From Streptomyces sp. MMBL 11-1 (GTDB taxonomy: Bacteria; Actinomycetota; Actinomycetes; Streptomycetales; Streptomycetaceae), in the NCBI RefSeq assembly GCF_028622875.1, contig NZ_CP117709.1, forward strand, positions 3,475,001 to 3,539,000: DNA of 64,000 nucleotides. Direction: 5' to 3'. Shown piece by piece: positions 16,800-25,317 of this stretch. A model generated the notes under the pieces. It had not been told where the DNA came from, made no database searches, and saw only the letters and a list, made by a program, of their open reading frames with translations. The position numbers and the translations under genes were made by a program. How positions within the stretch are numbered: the stretch's first letter is position 1; every line of letters starts with the position of its first letter.

Positions 16800-18314
16800 G
16801 TGTCCGACCCCTCCGTGCAGCATCAGCAGGCGCGCCCCGCCGTCCCGGTCCTCCATGAGCGGCGGCCCGAGGAGGTCCTGGGCGCCGCGCCGGAGGGCGG
16901 CCGAGCGCGCTACCGGCCGCGCCGCGTCGGCATGGTGTGGCGCAGCAAGGTGTTCCGCGCCGGGGCCGTGATCGTCGCGCTCGTGCTGTGCGGGCTGGTG
17001 ATCCTCGCCCTCGTCCGCGAACAGACCGGCCCGGAGGGGTTCCTGGTCGGTCTCGGCCTGGCGGTGCTGCCGGTCCCTCTGCTGATGGCGGCGTTCCGCT
17101 GGCTGGACCGGGTCGAGCCGGGCCCCTGGCGCAATCTGATCTTCTCGTTCGCCTGGGGCGCGTGCGCCGCCGCGCTCGTGGCGATCATCGCCAACTCGTT
17201 CGCGACCCGCTGGATAGCCACCGCCACGGCCGACCCGGCGAGCGCCGACACCCTGGGGGCGACGGTGATCGCCCCCGTGGTCGAGGAGAGCGCGAAGGCG
17301 GCGGCCGTGCTGCTGATCTTCCTGTTCCGCAGACGGGAGTTCAGCGGGGTGGTGGACGGCGTCGTCGTCGCCGGCTTCACCGCGACGGGCTTCGCGTTCA
17401 CCGAGAACATCCTCTATCTGGGCAACGCCTTCGGCGAGGACCAGCAACTGGGCAGCTCCGGGCTGGCCTCGGTGACGGCCGGGACGTTCTTCGTGCGGAT
17501 CGTGATGTCGCCGTTCGCGCACCCCCTGTTCACGGTCCTCACCGGCCTCGGCTTCGGCTTCGCGGCCGTCAGCGCCCGCCGCCACCGGGCCCGGCGCATC
17601 GCCCTGCCGCTGGTGGGGCTGCTGCTGGCAATGGGTCTGCACGCCCTGTGGAACGGCTCCTCGGCCTTCGGCCCGTACGGCTTCTACGCGGTGTACGGCA
17701 TCGTCATGGTCCCGGCGCTCGGCCTGGTGACCTGGCTGGCGATCTGGACGCGCCAGCGGGAGCTGCGCACCCTGGCGGCCGAGCTGCCCGCCTATGCGGC
17801 GGCCGGCTGGCTCACCCCCGCCGAGCCGTCGGCGCTCTCCTCCATGCGGGCCCGGGGCATGGCCCGCGACCTGGCCCGCCACTGGCAGCAGGACCGGACC
17901 CGGGGCCGGGCGGCGGCCCGCGCGGTCGCGGAGTACGAGTCGTTCGCGACCTCCCTGGCGGGCCTGCGCCGCCGGGCCCGCCACGGCGCGGTGGGCCCGG
18001 ACTTCGGCGCGCGGGAGCGGGAGTTGCTGCACCACCTCTGGCAACGCCGGGAGATCGCGGCCCCGGCCCTCGCCCACGCGGCCCGCCTGACGGCGCGCAC
18101 GGCCGCCCACCACGCTCGCCCCACGCCGAGGGCGTACGGAAACGGACAGGCCGCCGGGTACGGGTACGGATACGGGTACAGCGGCCCCGGACCCGCGCCC
18201 GGATACGGACAGGCGCACGGACACACATCCGGACCCGGCCCCGGCGCCTACCCGCCGCCCCAGCCGTACGGCAGCGCACCGCACAGCCACCGACGCCCAC
18301 CGGCGCAGCCATAG
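16800..18314 (+). CDS. PrsW family intramembrane metalloprotease
   Basis: The 504-aa protein has about eight transmembrane segments between residues 55 and 330 and a soluble tail ending in a Gly/Tyr/Pro-rich stretch. It shows the PrsW-like motifs VVEESAKAAAV, FAFTENILYLG, HPLFTVLTG and HALWNGS, whose Glu and His residues are the proposed metal ligands. B. subtilis PrsW cleaves the anti-sigma factor RsiW; the target here is unknown. The GTG start is preceded by GTCGAGAGG. It follows trmB by 73 bp and may be in the same transcript. Confidence 0.87.
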   Translation: MSDPSVQHQQARPAVPVLHERRPEEVLGAAPEGGRARYRPRRVGMVWRSKVFRAGAVIVALVLCGLVILALVREQTGPEGFLVGLGLAVLPVPLLMAAFRWLDRVEPGPWRNLIFSFAWGACAAALVAIIANSFATRWIATATADPASADTLGATVIAPVVEESAKAAAVLLIFLFRRREFSGVVDGVVVAGFTATGFAFTENILYLGNAFGEDQQLGSSGLASVTAGTFFVRIVMSPFAHPLFTVLTGLGFGFAAVSARRHRARRIALPLVGLLLAMGLHALWNGSSAFGPYGFYAVYGIVMVPALGLVTWLAIWTRQRELRTLAAELPAYAAAGWLTPAEPSALSSMRARGMARDLARHWQQDRTRGRAAARAVAEYESFATSLAGLRRRARHGAVGPDFGARERELLHHLWQRREIAAPALAHAARLTARTAAHHARPTPRAYGNGQAAGYGYGYGYSGPGPAPGYGQAHGHTSGPGPGAYPPPQPYGSAPHSHRRPPAQP

Positions 18315-18443
18315 CCGTAGCCGCGGTGTCGGCGGACGACGGGTCCGCCCGGGGCGGCCTGCCCCGTCCCGCGGAGACGCGACGGGCCGGTGCGGGAATG
18401 CCGCTCCGCCGCCGCCCTGCGCGACCTCCCGCCCCCGGACGGA

Positions 18444-18485
18444 CCGGCAGCCCTGACGTCGGGGGGTGTGCGTCAGGGCTGCCGG
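18444..18485. terminator. Convergent hairpin terminator
   Basis: A perfect 15-bp stem (CCGGCAGCCCTGACG with CGTCAGGGCTGCCGG, 12-nt loop) lies between the convergent PrsW and M23 genes. It lacks a U-tract, as is common in Streptomyces. Confidence 0.8.
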
Positions 18486-18530
18486 GGTTCCGGGGCGGCG
18501 ACGGAGAACGTCAGCCGCGGGGCGGGGAGG

Positions 18531-19562
18531 TCAGACGTTGATGCCCTTGCTGGCCAGCCAGGCCATCGGGTCCATCGCGGAACCGCCCGCGGTGCGGACC
18601 TCCAGGTGGAGGTGGACGCCGGTCACGTTGCCGCTGTCGCCCATGCGGCCGATGGTCTGGCCGGTGGTGACCTTCTGGCCGACGGAGACCTCGATCGAGG
18701 ACTGGTGGGCGTACCAGATCTCCGTGCCGTCCTCGAGTTCGAGGACCGTGCGGTAGCCGTACGAGCCGGAGTAGCCGGCCGACGTGATCGTGCCGCTGTG
18801 CACGGCCTTGAGCGGCGCACCGGCCGACCCGGCGAAGTCGAGGCCGGTGTGCTGGCCCGAGGACCAGAGCGCGCCGGACTGACCGTAGGTCGAGGTGATC
18901 GTGTACGAGAAGGTGGGGAGGGAGAAGCTGGCGGCGAGCTTGGCGAGCCGCTCGGCCTCCTTCTTCTTCTTCGCCGCTTCCTCCGCCGCCTTCTTCTTCG
19001 CGGCGGCCTCGGCCTCGGCCTCGTCCTGCTGCTTCTTGGCCTCGGCGGCGGCGGTCTCGGCCGCTGCCTTCTCGGCGGCGGCCTTGGCCTCGGCGTCCGC
19101 GCTGGCCTGCTGCTGCTCGGCCTGCTGAAGGATCCGGGCGCGCAGCGCCTCGCCGGCGCCGGTGCCCTGCTCCGCCTCGGCGGTGGTGAGGCCGGCGGTG
19201 GTGAGCGGGGCGGACGCGGCGACCGGGACGGTCTCCGCGTCGTCGGACATCAAGGACCCGACGCCGGGGAGGGACTTGGCGTCGGGGAGGTTGTCCGCGA
19301 TGGAATCGGGAAGAGAGATGGAGACCGGCGCCTTGTCCTGCGCGGTGGCCATGCCGCCCGCACCGACGGCCGCTATGACACCGACCCCGAGGACGGTGGA
19401 GCTACGGGCCAGACCACGCTGCTTGGCTACGCGGTGCTTGCCGCGCACGGGTCGGATGGACTCCGCGGTGGGGTTCCATTCCTCCCAGGTGCGCTCCTCG
19501 CCACCGAAGGTGTCGGCACCGAAGGGTGACGGGGCCTCAGGGGCAGGCTTGTTGGACGCCAC
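18531..19562 (-). CDS. M23 family cell-wall endopeptidase
   Basis: A secreted peptidoglycan hydrolase of 343 aa. The N-terminal 45 residues are cytoplasmic, followed by a membrane/signal segment (VLGVGVIAAVGAGGMATAQ, about 58-76). An Ala/Glu/Lys coiled coil (about 135-205) precedes the M23 lysostaphin-like domain (about 215-343), which shows the zinc motifs HTGLDFAG and VHLHLEVR. It probably cuts peptide crosslinks in peptidoglycan. The GTG start is fixed by AAGGAG 8 nt upstream. A c-di-AMP riboswitch in the leader should shut expression off when c-di-AMP is high. Confidence 0.93.
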   Translation of the reverse strand: MASNKPAPEAPSPFGADTFGGEERTWEEWNPTAESIRPVRGKHRVAKQRGLARSSTVLGVGVIAAVGAGGMATAQDKAPVSISLPDSIADNLPDAKSLPGVGSLMSDDAETVPVAASAPLTTAGLTTAEAEQGTGAGEALRARILQQAEQQQASADAEAKAAAEKAAAETAAAEAKKQQDEAEAEAAAKKKAAEEAAKKKKEAERLAKLAASFSLPTFSYTITSTYGQSGALWSSGQHTGLDFAGSAGAPLKAVHSGTITSAGYSGSYGYRTVLELEDGTEIWYAHQSSIEVSVGQKVTTGQTIGRMGDSGNVTGVHLHLEVRTAGGSAMDPMAWLASKGINV

Positions 19563-19585
19563 GTGGGCGCACTCCTTTCCTTCCT

Positions 19586-19722
19586 TCTCGCCTACCGGGT
19601 TAGCTGACGGGTTCGGAGCAGGAAGGTCTCCTACGGGCCCCTCCGTCTCTCACGAGACGCAGGCGTCCGATTCACCCCATGTAGGTGGTTCCCCGGTTCC
19701 CTTGCGGAATTCGGCGCTCGCG
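19586..19722 (-). promoter_or_regulatory. c-di-AMP (ydaO-yuaA) riboswitch
   Basis: Read on the minus strand, the leader of the M23 gene contains the conserved blocks of the ydaO riboswitch in order: CGCCGAATTCCGC, GGAACCGGGGAACCA, GGGGTGAATC, a variable hairpin, and the closing GTCAGCTAACCCGGTAGGCG. The 3' side lies only about 25 nt from the GTG. In actinobacteria this class sits upstream of cell-wall hydrolases and turns them off on binding cyclic di-AMP. The call is by motif recognition. Confidence 0.92.
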
Positions 19723-20008
19723 CGCGGCGCCGCCTCTGACGACGGCTGTGACGACCGCGCTGCGTTATCGAACGTTAATAGACGGACGGGCCCGATTCCA
19801 AGCTGTTCCTGTTGATCATTAACGGACACGGCAGGGATGTACGGGGCACAAGCGGGCGGAATCGGGCGACTTGACCGTCGCTCAGCCACATCACTTTTTC
19901 TGACGGTGTGTCAAATGTTATGCGGAGCGATGCCCTTCGGTCACGCACCGTGTCATTGCCCCGCGGACGCTCTGCCGCCCGCCGTCCTGCCGTCCTGCCG
20001 TCGCCCCG

Positions 20009-21229
20009 TCATCGGTCGGCGTCGTCGCCCCGGCCCACGATCTTCACCGTCGTCCGGCGGACGGGCTGCCCCTCCGCCGGACGGCCGACCGCGATGAGCG
20101 CCATGTCGTCCGTGGTCCGCCCGCCGGTGTGCAGCCGTACGTCGTCCGTCAGCGCCGACAGCAGTTCCTCCGGGCCCGGGAAGATCCGGCCGCGCAGCCG
20201 GGCCGCCGGATCGTAGAAGACCCCGTTCGCGTCCCGGGCCTCGGACAGGCCGTCCGTGAAGGCGAGGAGCGTCGCCCCGGCGGGCATCACCCACGCGTCG
20301 GCCCGGTCCGGCCACACCCCCAGGTCCATCCCCAGCGGCAGCGCGGGCACCGAGGGCGCCAGCACCTCCAGGGCGCCGTCGGCGTGCAGCAGGATCGGCT
20401 CGGGGTGACCACGGTTGACGATGCGCAGCGAGTCCGAACCGGGCGGGATCTCGGCCAGCACGGCGGTGATGAACCCCTCCATGGCGTCCAGCCCGTACCG
20501 CCGCGTCCCCTCCCGGGCCAGCGCCCGCTCCAGCCGCTGCGCGACCCCCTCCAGCGAACGCTCCTGCTCGGCCGCCTCCCGGAACGCCCCGATGATCACC
20601 GCCACCGCCTCGACGGCGCCCAGGCCCTTGCCGCGGACGTCGCCGACCACCAGACGTACGCCGTAGGGGGTGTCCGCGACGGCGAACAGGTCGCCGCCCA
20701 CGAACTCGTCCGCCTGTGCCGCCTCGTACCGCGCGGCCACCTGGAGCCCGCCGATCCGCTCGGCCGGGGTCGGCAGCACGGCCCGCATGGCGGTCTCCGC
20801 GATGACCCGGGCCGAGGCCAGCTGCTCGCTGCCGCGCCGCACGACGCCGTTGATGACGAGGGCCAGCACCGAGGCCGTGAGCACCGTGATCAGCTCGATG
20901 ACCGGGACCACCTGCGTGGACGTCCCGTCGGACAGCCGCATCGCGATGACGGAAAGGACCGCGGCGATCCCCGTACGGACGGTCCGGGACCGCGAGAAGA
21001 ACGGCGCGGCGATCAGCGGGGCCGCGACGAACAGGGGAACGGCGGTGAAGTTGGGCGGAGTCAGCGCGTCGAGCACCAGCCCGCCGAGGATCAGCAGGGC
21101 GGGCAGCATCCGGACGAGCCGCCCGGTGCGCCGCCCGTCGGACGTCAGTTCGCCCTCCCGGGACCCGAACACCGCTCGGCCCACGGCCTCGGCGCCCCCC
21201 GCCGCGCTGCTACGCCGTCTCTCGGCCAT
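20009..21229 (-). CDS. Membrane PP2C (SpoIIE-type) serine phosphatase
   Basis: The 406-aa protein has about five N-terminal hydrophobic segments (residues 40-130) and a cytoplasmic PP2C phosphatase domain (about 165-400). Metal-binding motifs are GGDLFAVADTPYG, VGDVRGKGLGAVE, LLAFTDGLSEARD and TTDDMALIAVG. It should dephosphorylate an anti-anti-sigma factor (STAS) and so activate a stress sigma factor. No STAS or kinase partner is adjacent. The ATG at 21229 (MAERRRSS) is chosen over an upstream start at 21262 because the first 11 residues look noncoding. Confidence 0.9.
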   Translation of the reverse strand: MAERRRSSAAGGAEAVGRAVFGSREGELTSDGRRTGRLVRMLPALLILGGLVLDALTPPNFTAVPLFVAAPLIAAPFFSRSRTVRTGIAAVLSVIAMRLSDGTSTQVVPVIELITVLTASVLALVINGVVRRGSEQLASARVIAETAMRAVLPTPAERIGGLQVAARYEAAQADEFVGGDLFAVADTPYGVRLVVGDVRGKGLGAVEAVAVIIGAFREAAEQERSLEGVAQRLERALAREGTRRYGLDAMEGFITAVLAEIPPGSDSLRIVNRGHPEPILLHADGALEVLAPSVPALPLGMDLGVWPDRADAWVMPAGATLLAFTDGLSEARDANGVFYDPAARLRGRIFPGPEELLSALTDDVRLHTGGRTTDDMALIAVGRPAEGQPVRRTTVKIVGRGDDADR

Positions 21230-21370
21230 CCCCACCTGTGCGCTCCTGCCCGGTCCACCCACGGCTGCGGACGGTACCGCGCCCCGCCCGGGCTTCCCGG
21301 AGCCGCGCCGAGCGGCTGCTCAGCATCGGCCGGATAGGGGGAAGGCGGACGGCGGTCCGGCCTTCCGTGG

Positions 21371-22117
21371 TCAGTCGGAGAGCCGGTGTTCCGCGTATAC
21401 CGTCAGTGCGTCCCGTACGAAGGCGGCGGTGCCGTCCCCGTAGCGATCGTAGTTCTTTCCGAAGCGGGGATCGGCGACATACATCTCGCCGAGGCCGATC
21501 ACGTACGAACGGCTGGGCTTCTTGGCCGACGACAGCCACGCGCAGTGCCGTCGCGCGAGGTCCTGCGCCTCGGCCCCGTCGGCGGCGAGCCCGGCCTCCC
21601 TCGCCCGGCCCCAGTCCCGTGCGATGGCCTCGTGCTCCTCCTGGAAGGCCTTCCGCCGCTCGGGCCCGAGCGAACGCCACCAGCGGTCGCCCTCCTCGTA
21701 CGCGTCCCGGCCCCAGCGCTCGGTGACCTCCTGCTCGTGGGCGGTGTGGTCGAAGCCGTCGAACACTTCGTCAGCCATGAGTTCCATCCCCTCTCGCGTC
21801 TTGTGGAGAGTGGTCCGCACCGAGGCGATCTGCCGCCCGATGCGCGCCTGCTCCTGTTCGAGCAGCCGCAGATGCGCCCGCAGCGCCACCTCCGTGTCCC
21901 GCTGCCCCGCGAGCACGTCCTTGATGGCGGGCAGCGAGAGACCGAGCTCCCGCAGCAGCAGGATGCGCTGCAGCCGGACGAGGGCGTCCTGGTCGTAGTA
22001 GCGGTAGCCGTTGCTCCCGATCCGGCTCGGCGTGAGGAGACCGAGGTCCCCGTAGTGCCGGAGGGTGCGGCTCGTGGTGCCGGCCTGTCTGGCGATTTCC
22101 TGAATGGACCACTCCAT
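21371..22117 (-). CDS. MerR family regulator, TipA-like
   Basis: The 248-aa protein matches the TipAL layout in length and order. The MerR winged helix comes first (IQEIARQAGTTSRTLRHYGD, then GYRYYD at about 38-43). A dimerisation coiled coil follows (about 75-115). The C-terminal all-helical TipAS-like domain (about 120-248) contains WWRSLGPERR and FGKNYDRYGDGTAAFVRDAL. TipA of S. lividans binds thiopeptide antibiotics covalently through a Cys in this domain. Here the only Cys in that domain is in RRHCAWLSS, so ligand capture may differ. A MerR-type dyad in its own promoter suggests autoactivation. Confidence 0.9.
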   Translation of the reverse strand: MEWSIQEIARQAGTTSRTLRHYGDLGLLTPSRIGSNGYRYYDQDALVRLQRILLLRELGLSLPAIKDVLAGQRDTEVALRAHLRLLEQEQARIGRQIASVRTTLHKTREGMELMADEVFDGFDHTAHEQEVTERWGRDAYEEGDRWWRSLGPERRKAFQEEHEAIARDWGRAREAGLAADGAEAQDLARRHCAWLSSAKKPSRSYVIGLGEMYVADPRFGKNYDRYGDGTAAFVRDALTVYAEHRLSD

Positions 22118-22133
22118 GCCGGAAACGCTAGAT

Positions 22134-22150
22134 CTTTACGCTGCGTCAAG
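22134..22150 (-). promoter_or_regulatory. MerR-type operator in autogenous promoter
   Basis: On the minus strand CTTGACGC-A-GCGTAAAG forms a 17-bp near-perfect dyad (7 of 8 pairs) about 17 nt upstream of the MerR gene. A TTGACC (-35) and TAGCGT (-10-like) flank it with a 19-bp spacer, the over-long spacing typical of MerR-activated promoters. Regulation is inferred. Confidence 0.6.
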
Positions 22151-22225
22151 GTCAAGCCGCATCAGCACGACGCCGGAAAACGACGCGGGCCCGGCACGCT
22201 GTGCGTGCCGGGCCCGGATCTTCAG

Positions 22226-22299
22226 TAGCGGGGACAGGATTTGAACCTGCGACCTCTGGGTTATGAGCCCAGCGAGCTACCGAGCTGCTCCACCCCGCG
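22226..22299 (-). tRNA. Initiator tRNA-fMet (CAT)
   Basis: The 74-nt gene reads CGCGGGGTGGAGCAGCTCGG at its 5' end. The anticodon loop is CTCATAA. The first base C1 faces U72 without pairing, and the anticodon stem has three consecutive G-C pairs; both mark bacterial initiator tRNA. The CCA is not encoded. Confidence 0.97.
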
Positions 22300-22396
22300 T
22301 CGGTAAACACCACTCTACGGCATTCCCGGCGCGCCTCCGACCAATTGCGGCGGGGGCCGCCTCTCGCCCGCGGTGAGCACCGCCGAAAGGGCCGGC

Positions 22397-22437
22397 TGTG
22401 AGCGCCTGCCGTGAGCGCCTGCCGTGAGCGCCCCCGC
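22397..22437. repeat. 13-bp tandem repeat, three copies
   Basis: The unit GTGAGCGCCTGCC occurs twice in full and once partly, between the initiator tRNA and the island. No function is apparent. Confidence 0.6.
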
Positions 22438-22442
22438 ACAGC

Positions 22443-22480
22443 GAGACGCCCCGGCCCGCCGGAGCAAACCGAGGCGTCTC
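22443..22480 (-). terminator. Stranded original tRNA-Lys terminator
   Basis: GAGACGCC...GGCGTCTC forms a hairpin just beyond the 48-bp repeat at the left island end. It occupies the position of the terminator that followed the tRNA-Lys gene before insertion, and it now serves no complete gene. A different hairpin (33999-34032) now follows the functional tRNA. Confidence 0.6.
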
Positions 22481-22515
22481 GTGTCGGGCCGCGGGAGGTT
22501 CCCTCGCCCGGTGAC

Positions 22516-22563
22516 CGGTAGGCCGTGTGGGACTCGAACCCACAACCAACGGATTAAAAGTCC
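22516..22563 (-). other. attL: 48-bp repeat with 3' end of tRNA-Lys
   Basis: These 48 bp are identical to 34070-34117. On the minus strand they give the tRNA-Lys 3' part from the 5' side of the anticodon stem to the discriminator base. The 5' part is missing, so this copy is not a functional tRNA. It marks the left junction of the island. Confidence 0.92.
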
Positions 22564-22675
22564 TGGTCAAGACCGGGTGAGTGGTACCGGGCGGTACTGC
22601 TCTATCCGGGAGCGCCTGGTCAGACAGGATGAACGGTGCCGCACGATCCGGGCGGAACCGGGTTGTGCCGGAACG

Positions 22676-22698
22676 TCCGCTCACGCATCGCTCACGCA
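22676..22698. repeat. Inner 23-bp repeat, left copy (possible integrase arm site)
   Basis: The sequence contains two tandem GCTCACGCA units separated by TC. The identical 23 bp recur at 33958-33980 in the same orientation, about 90-110 bp inside the other island end. Paired repeats flanking the crossover core are what integrase arm-type or excisionase sites look like. Confidence 0.65.
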
Positions 22699-22896
22699 CT
22701 GAGGGCGCGGCGCTCCACCGTCGACGTTGGCCCTGAGCGGCACCCCATCGGATGAATCCAGCGTGTGGAGTCCGGCTATCTCACCGAATCGCGCCGGTAT
22801 CGTCAGCTGCAACCGGTCTGCGGAGGCGATGATGCCCGCGAGACCGTAGTCCGGTCCCTGAACTTGCTCCCGTATGACTGTCAAAACGACCTACGG

Positions 22897-24273
22897 CTAC
22901 GGTGTCCCACCACCGCCGGGAAGCACACCAAGGGTGTCGCGGACGAGAGCAACGCGGGTGGCCGCCCCGTTCTGTCCGTAGGTGAACAAGAAGACCGCAG
23001 CGAACACAGCAGCGAAGACAGCGAGCCCAAACCATGCAGGCAACAAGGGACCAACCAGGCGTACCGTGACGGCGGTAACCGCGGCGGCGAGCGCCAGGCT
23101 GCCGAGCACGACCACGGCAAGACGGCGGCCGTCGACGCGGTCTCGCCCAGGGTCTTCGCCGAGCTGATCCTCTGGCAGCAGCGCCAGGTATCGACCATGA
23201 GCGCATGCCTGCATGATATGTAGAGCGGCGGCGGCGAGGTCTTTCGGTGCATCAGGTTTACCTGCGGTGAGCTGTTCGACCAGACCGAATAGCGCGTCGG
23301 CTACCCGTCGCGTGTGCGGCTCCATCACGCCCCGAAGACGGATACGCATGGCGCGGTCGAGACCTCGGTTGGTCGCAAACCCGAGGGTAAACGAGCCAGT
23401 ATTGGTATTCATCGTCACGTTCGCCTGTCGACTGTGAGGCGCCATGTCAGCCGCGCAACGGCCGGTCACGACGACCGCCTCGGCAAGAGCCGCGCCCATG
23501 CGATGCGCGTCTCTCAGCCAGCGAGCGCGTTGTGGACCCGCTTCAGCACCAGTCAAGGCCGAGGCGGCGAAGAGGAGCCCGAGGCCGACGGACACCGGAG
23601 CGTCCGCTCTGGAATATCTGAATGCACACCAACGCGCTGTCCACCGACGGCGAAGCCACCACACCGTAAGGATGCCGTGCAAGCCGACGACGACTCCGAC
23701 AGCGCCCGCCCTGTCGGACGCGGTGGCATCCGGTGATGAGTTGAGCCAGTGTGGAGCCGAAGGACCGGTGACGTACCACGCCAACAGCGCAGAAGAAACG
23801 AGACACAGGAAAGCGCCCACCGCTTCGCGGGCATAGTCCCGCAGGGCTGAGGGAGGCAACTGTGCGGCGGCTATCGCTCGCCAATCGACCGCGTCCGTAT
23901 CGAAGCCCAGACGCGTGCAGGCGTGCCGCGAGGCGTAGAGCATGTGGCCAACTGAGGACTCTCGACGGCTCAGCGCCCTGCGACGTAGCTCAGCCGTGCT
24001 AGACGGTAAGTGGACCACAACGCGCTGGCACAGATTTCGGTGCGAGCAGTCGTAGTAGGCGCACAAGTTTCGCACGTAGACCCGATTGGCCTCGCGAACC
24101 CGCCTGCTTCGAAGCCCCAGGGTCCATGCCCACGGAGTGCCCGCCCGCACGGGCTCGCCTGTCGCTATGGAAGCCGTACGAGCGCGCAGATACCGCACTG
24201 TGAGGACCGGGATCCAAAAACTGACGACCACGATCGGAAGGGAGACCAGCCCCCGTAAGAATGCGACGATCAC
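22897..24273 (-). CDS. Orphan multi-pass membrane protein
   Basis: I do not recognise this 458-aa protein. It has an N-terminal membrane segment (FLRGLVSLPIVVVSFWIPVL), a cytoplasmic Arg-rich stretch with clustered Cys (NLCAYYDCSHRNLC), two central membrane segments (about 150-215), a soluble region with VTMNTNTGSFTLGFATNRGL, and two C-terminal segments (about 385-430). The GTG start has AAGGGG 5 nt upstream, and codon use looks like Streptomyces. It is the leftmost cargo gene of the tRNA-Lys island and is flanked on the other side by a decayed insertion sequence. No function can be stated; an effector or surface role is conceivable but unsupported. Confidence 0.7.
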   Translation of the reverse strand: MIVAFLRGLVSLPIVVVSFWIPVLTVRYLRARTASIATGEPVRAGTPWAWTLGLRSRRVREANRVYVRNLCAYYDCSHRNLCQRVVVHLPSSTAELRRRALSRRESSVGHMLYASRHACTRLGFDTDAVDWRAIAAAQLPPSALRDYAREAVGAFLCLVSSALLAWYVTGPSAPHWLNSSPDATASDRAGAVGVVVGLHGILTVWWLRRRWTARWCAFRYSRADAPVSVGLGLLFAASALTGAEAGPQRARWLRDAHRMGAALAEAVVVTGRCAADMAPHSRQANVTMNTNTGSFTLGFATNRGLDRAMRIRLRGVMEPHTRRVADALFGLVEQLTAGKPDAPKDLAAAALHIMQACAHGRYLALLPEDQLGEDPGRDRVDGRRLAVVVLGSLALAAAVTAVTVRLVGPLLPAWFGLAVFAAVFAAVFLFTYGQNGAATRVALVRDTLGVLPGGGGTP

Positions 24274-24310
24274 GATTCCCCTTAATAGTCACGTGAGCGG
24301 CAAGGTAGCG

Positions 24311-24400
24311 AAAGCCAAGCCGGGTGCCAACGGCACCCGGCTCGCACGAACCACAGTGATTGACGAGTGAAGCGTGCACCTGCTCACGGTGCTTGGCTTT
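24311..24400. repeat. Nested inverted repeats upstream of orphan membrane gene
   Basis: An 11-bp hairpin AGCCGGGTGCC-AAC-GGCACCCGGCT (24318-24342) lies inside a wider 10-bp inverted repeat AAAGCCAAGC (24311-24320) / GCTTGGCTTT (24391-24400). This sits between the orphan membrane gene and the insertion sequence. It may be a relic terminator or insertion end. Confidence 0.5.
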
Positions 24401-24473
24401 CGTCTACAGCCCATAAGGGCAAGCCGGTTGACCTAGACGGTGTCTCGATTGGTGCTGGCTCGTTGCTCCCGGC

Positions 24474-25275
24474 ATGGACATAGTTCTGCGTCTGGTGCCG
24501 GACAGGCTGTGGGAGATCTTCCAGGATGTGGCGCCGGAGCCTCCGGTACGCGCCCAAGGCGGAGGCCGCCGGCGATGTGATGATCGTGCGGTGTTGGCCG
24601 CGATCATCTTCGTCGCCACGTCGGGCTGCACCTGGCGGCAAGTGCCACCAGTCTTCGGAGCTTCCTGGCAGACGATCCACCGCCGCTTCACCGATTGGTC
24701 CGCGGCGAGGGTCTGGGCAAAGTTGCACCGTGTGGTCCTTGACCAGCTCGGCAGGAACGGTGAGCTGGACTGGTCGCGCTGCGCGATCGACTCGGCCAGC
24801 GTCCGAGCGGTCAAAGGGGGCCTCTGACCGGACCGAATCCGACCGATCGTGGCAAGCTCGGATTGAAGATGCACGTCATCTGTGACCGCAACGGGCTGCC
24901 GATCTCGGTGGGTATCTCCGGCGCCAACCTCCATGACAGCCAGGCTCTGGTCCCGCTGATGCGCGGTATCCCGCCGATCCGCTCCCGCTTCGGGCCCCGG
25001 CGTCGCCGCCCGGCCAAGCTCCATGCTGACAAGGGATACGATCTGACCACCTACGCGGATGGCTTCGGCGTCGGCAGATCGTGCCGCGCATTGCCCGCCG
25101 CGGCATCGAACCCTCCGACCGTCTCGGCCGACACCGCTGGGTGGTCGAGAGGACGATGTCCTGGCTGAACGGCTGCCGCCGACTGCACCGACGCTACGAG
25201 CGGAAGGCCGAGCATTTCCTAGCTTTCGTTGGCATTGCCAGCGCCCTCATCTGCTTCCGCCGACTCATCCGATGA
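24474..25275 (+). pseudogene. IS5-family transposase, frameshifted
   Basis: The DDE transposase begins MDIVLRLVPDRLWEIFQDV with a DUF4096-like N-terminal domain. It shows the catalytic Asp contexts AIDSASVRA and HADKGYD and the Glu context HRWVVERTMSWL. Two reading-frame breaks occur. The first, at about 24813-24820, is a -1 shift on an AAAGGGGG run, which in this family is often programmed. The second, at about 25035, is a one-base loss after HADKGYDL and is not a known slippery site, so the copy is probably dead. I could not define terminal inverted repeats or a target duplication with confidence. Confidence 0.85.
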
Positions 25276-25317
25276 GAGTGGCTGCCTTCCGCGGCTCGGC
25301 GCCGGAAGCTCCGCGGC

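Noticed and set aside
22519..22563. Second tRNA-Lys gene at the left island end
   Set aside because: Only the 3' 45 nt are present; the acceptor 5' strand and D-arm are missing, so it is an attachment-site remnant.
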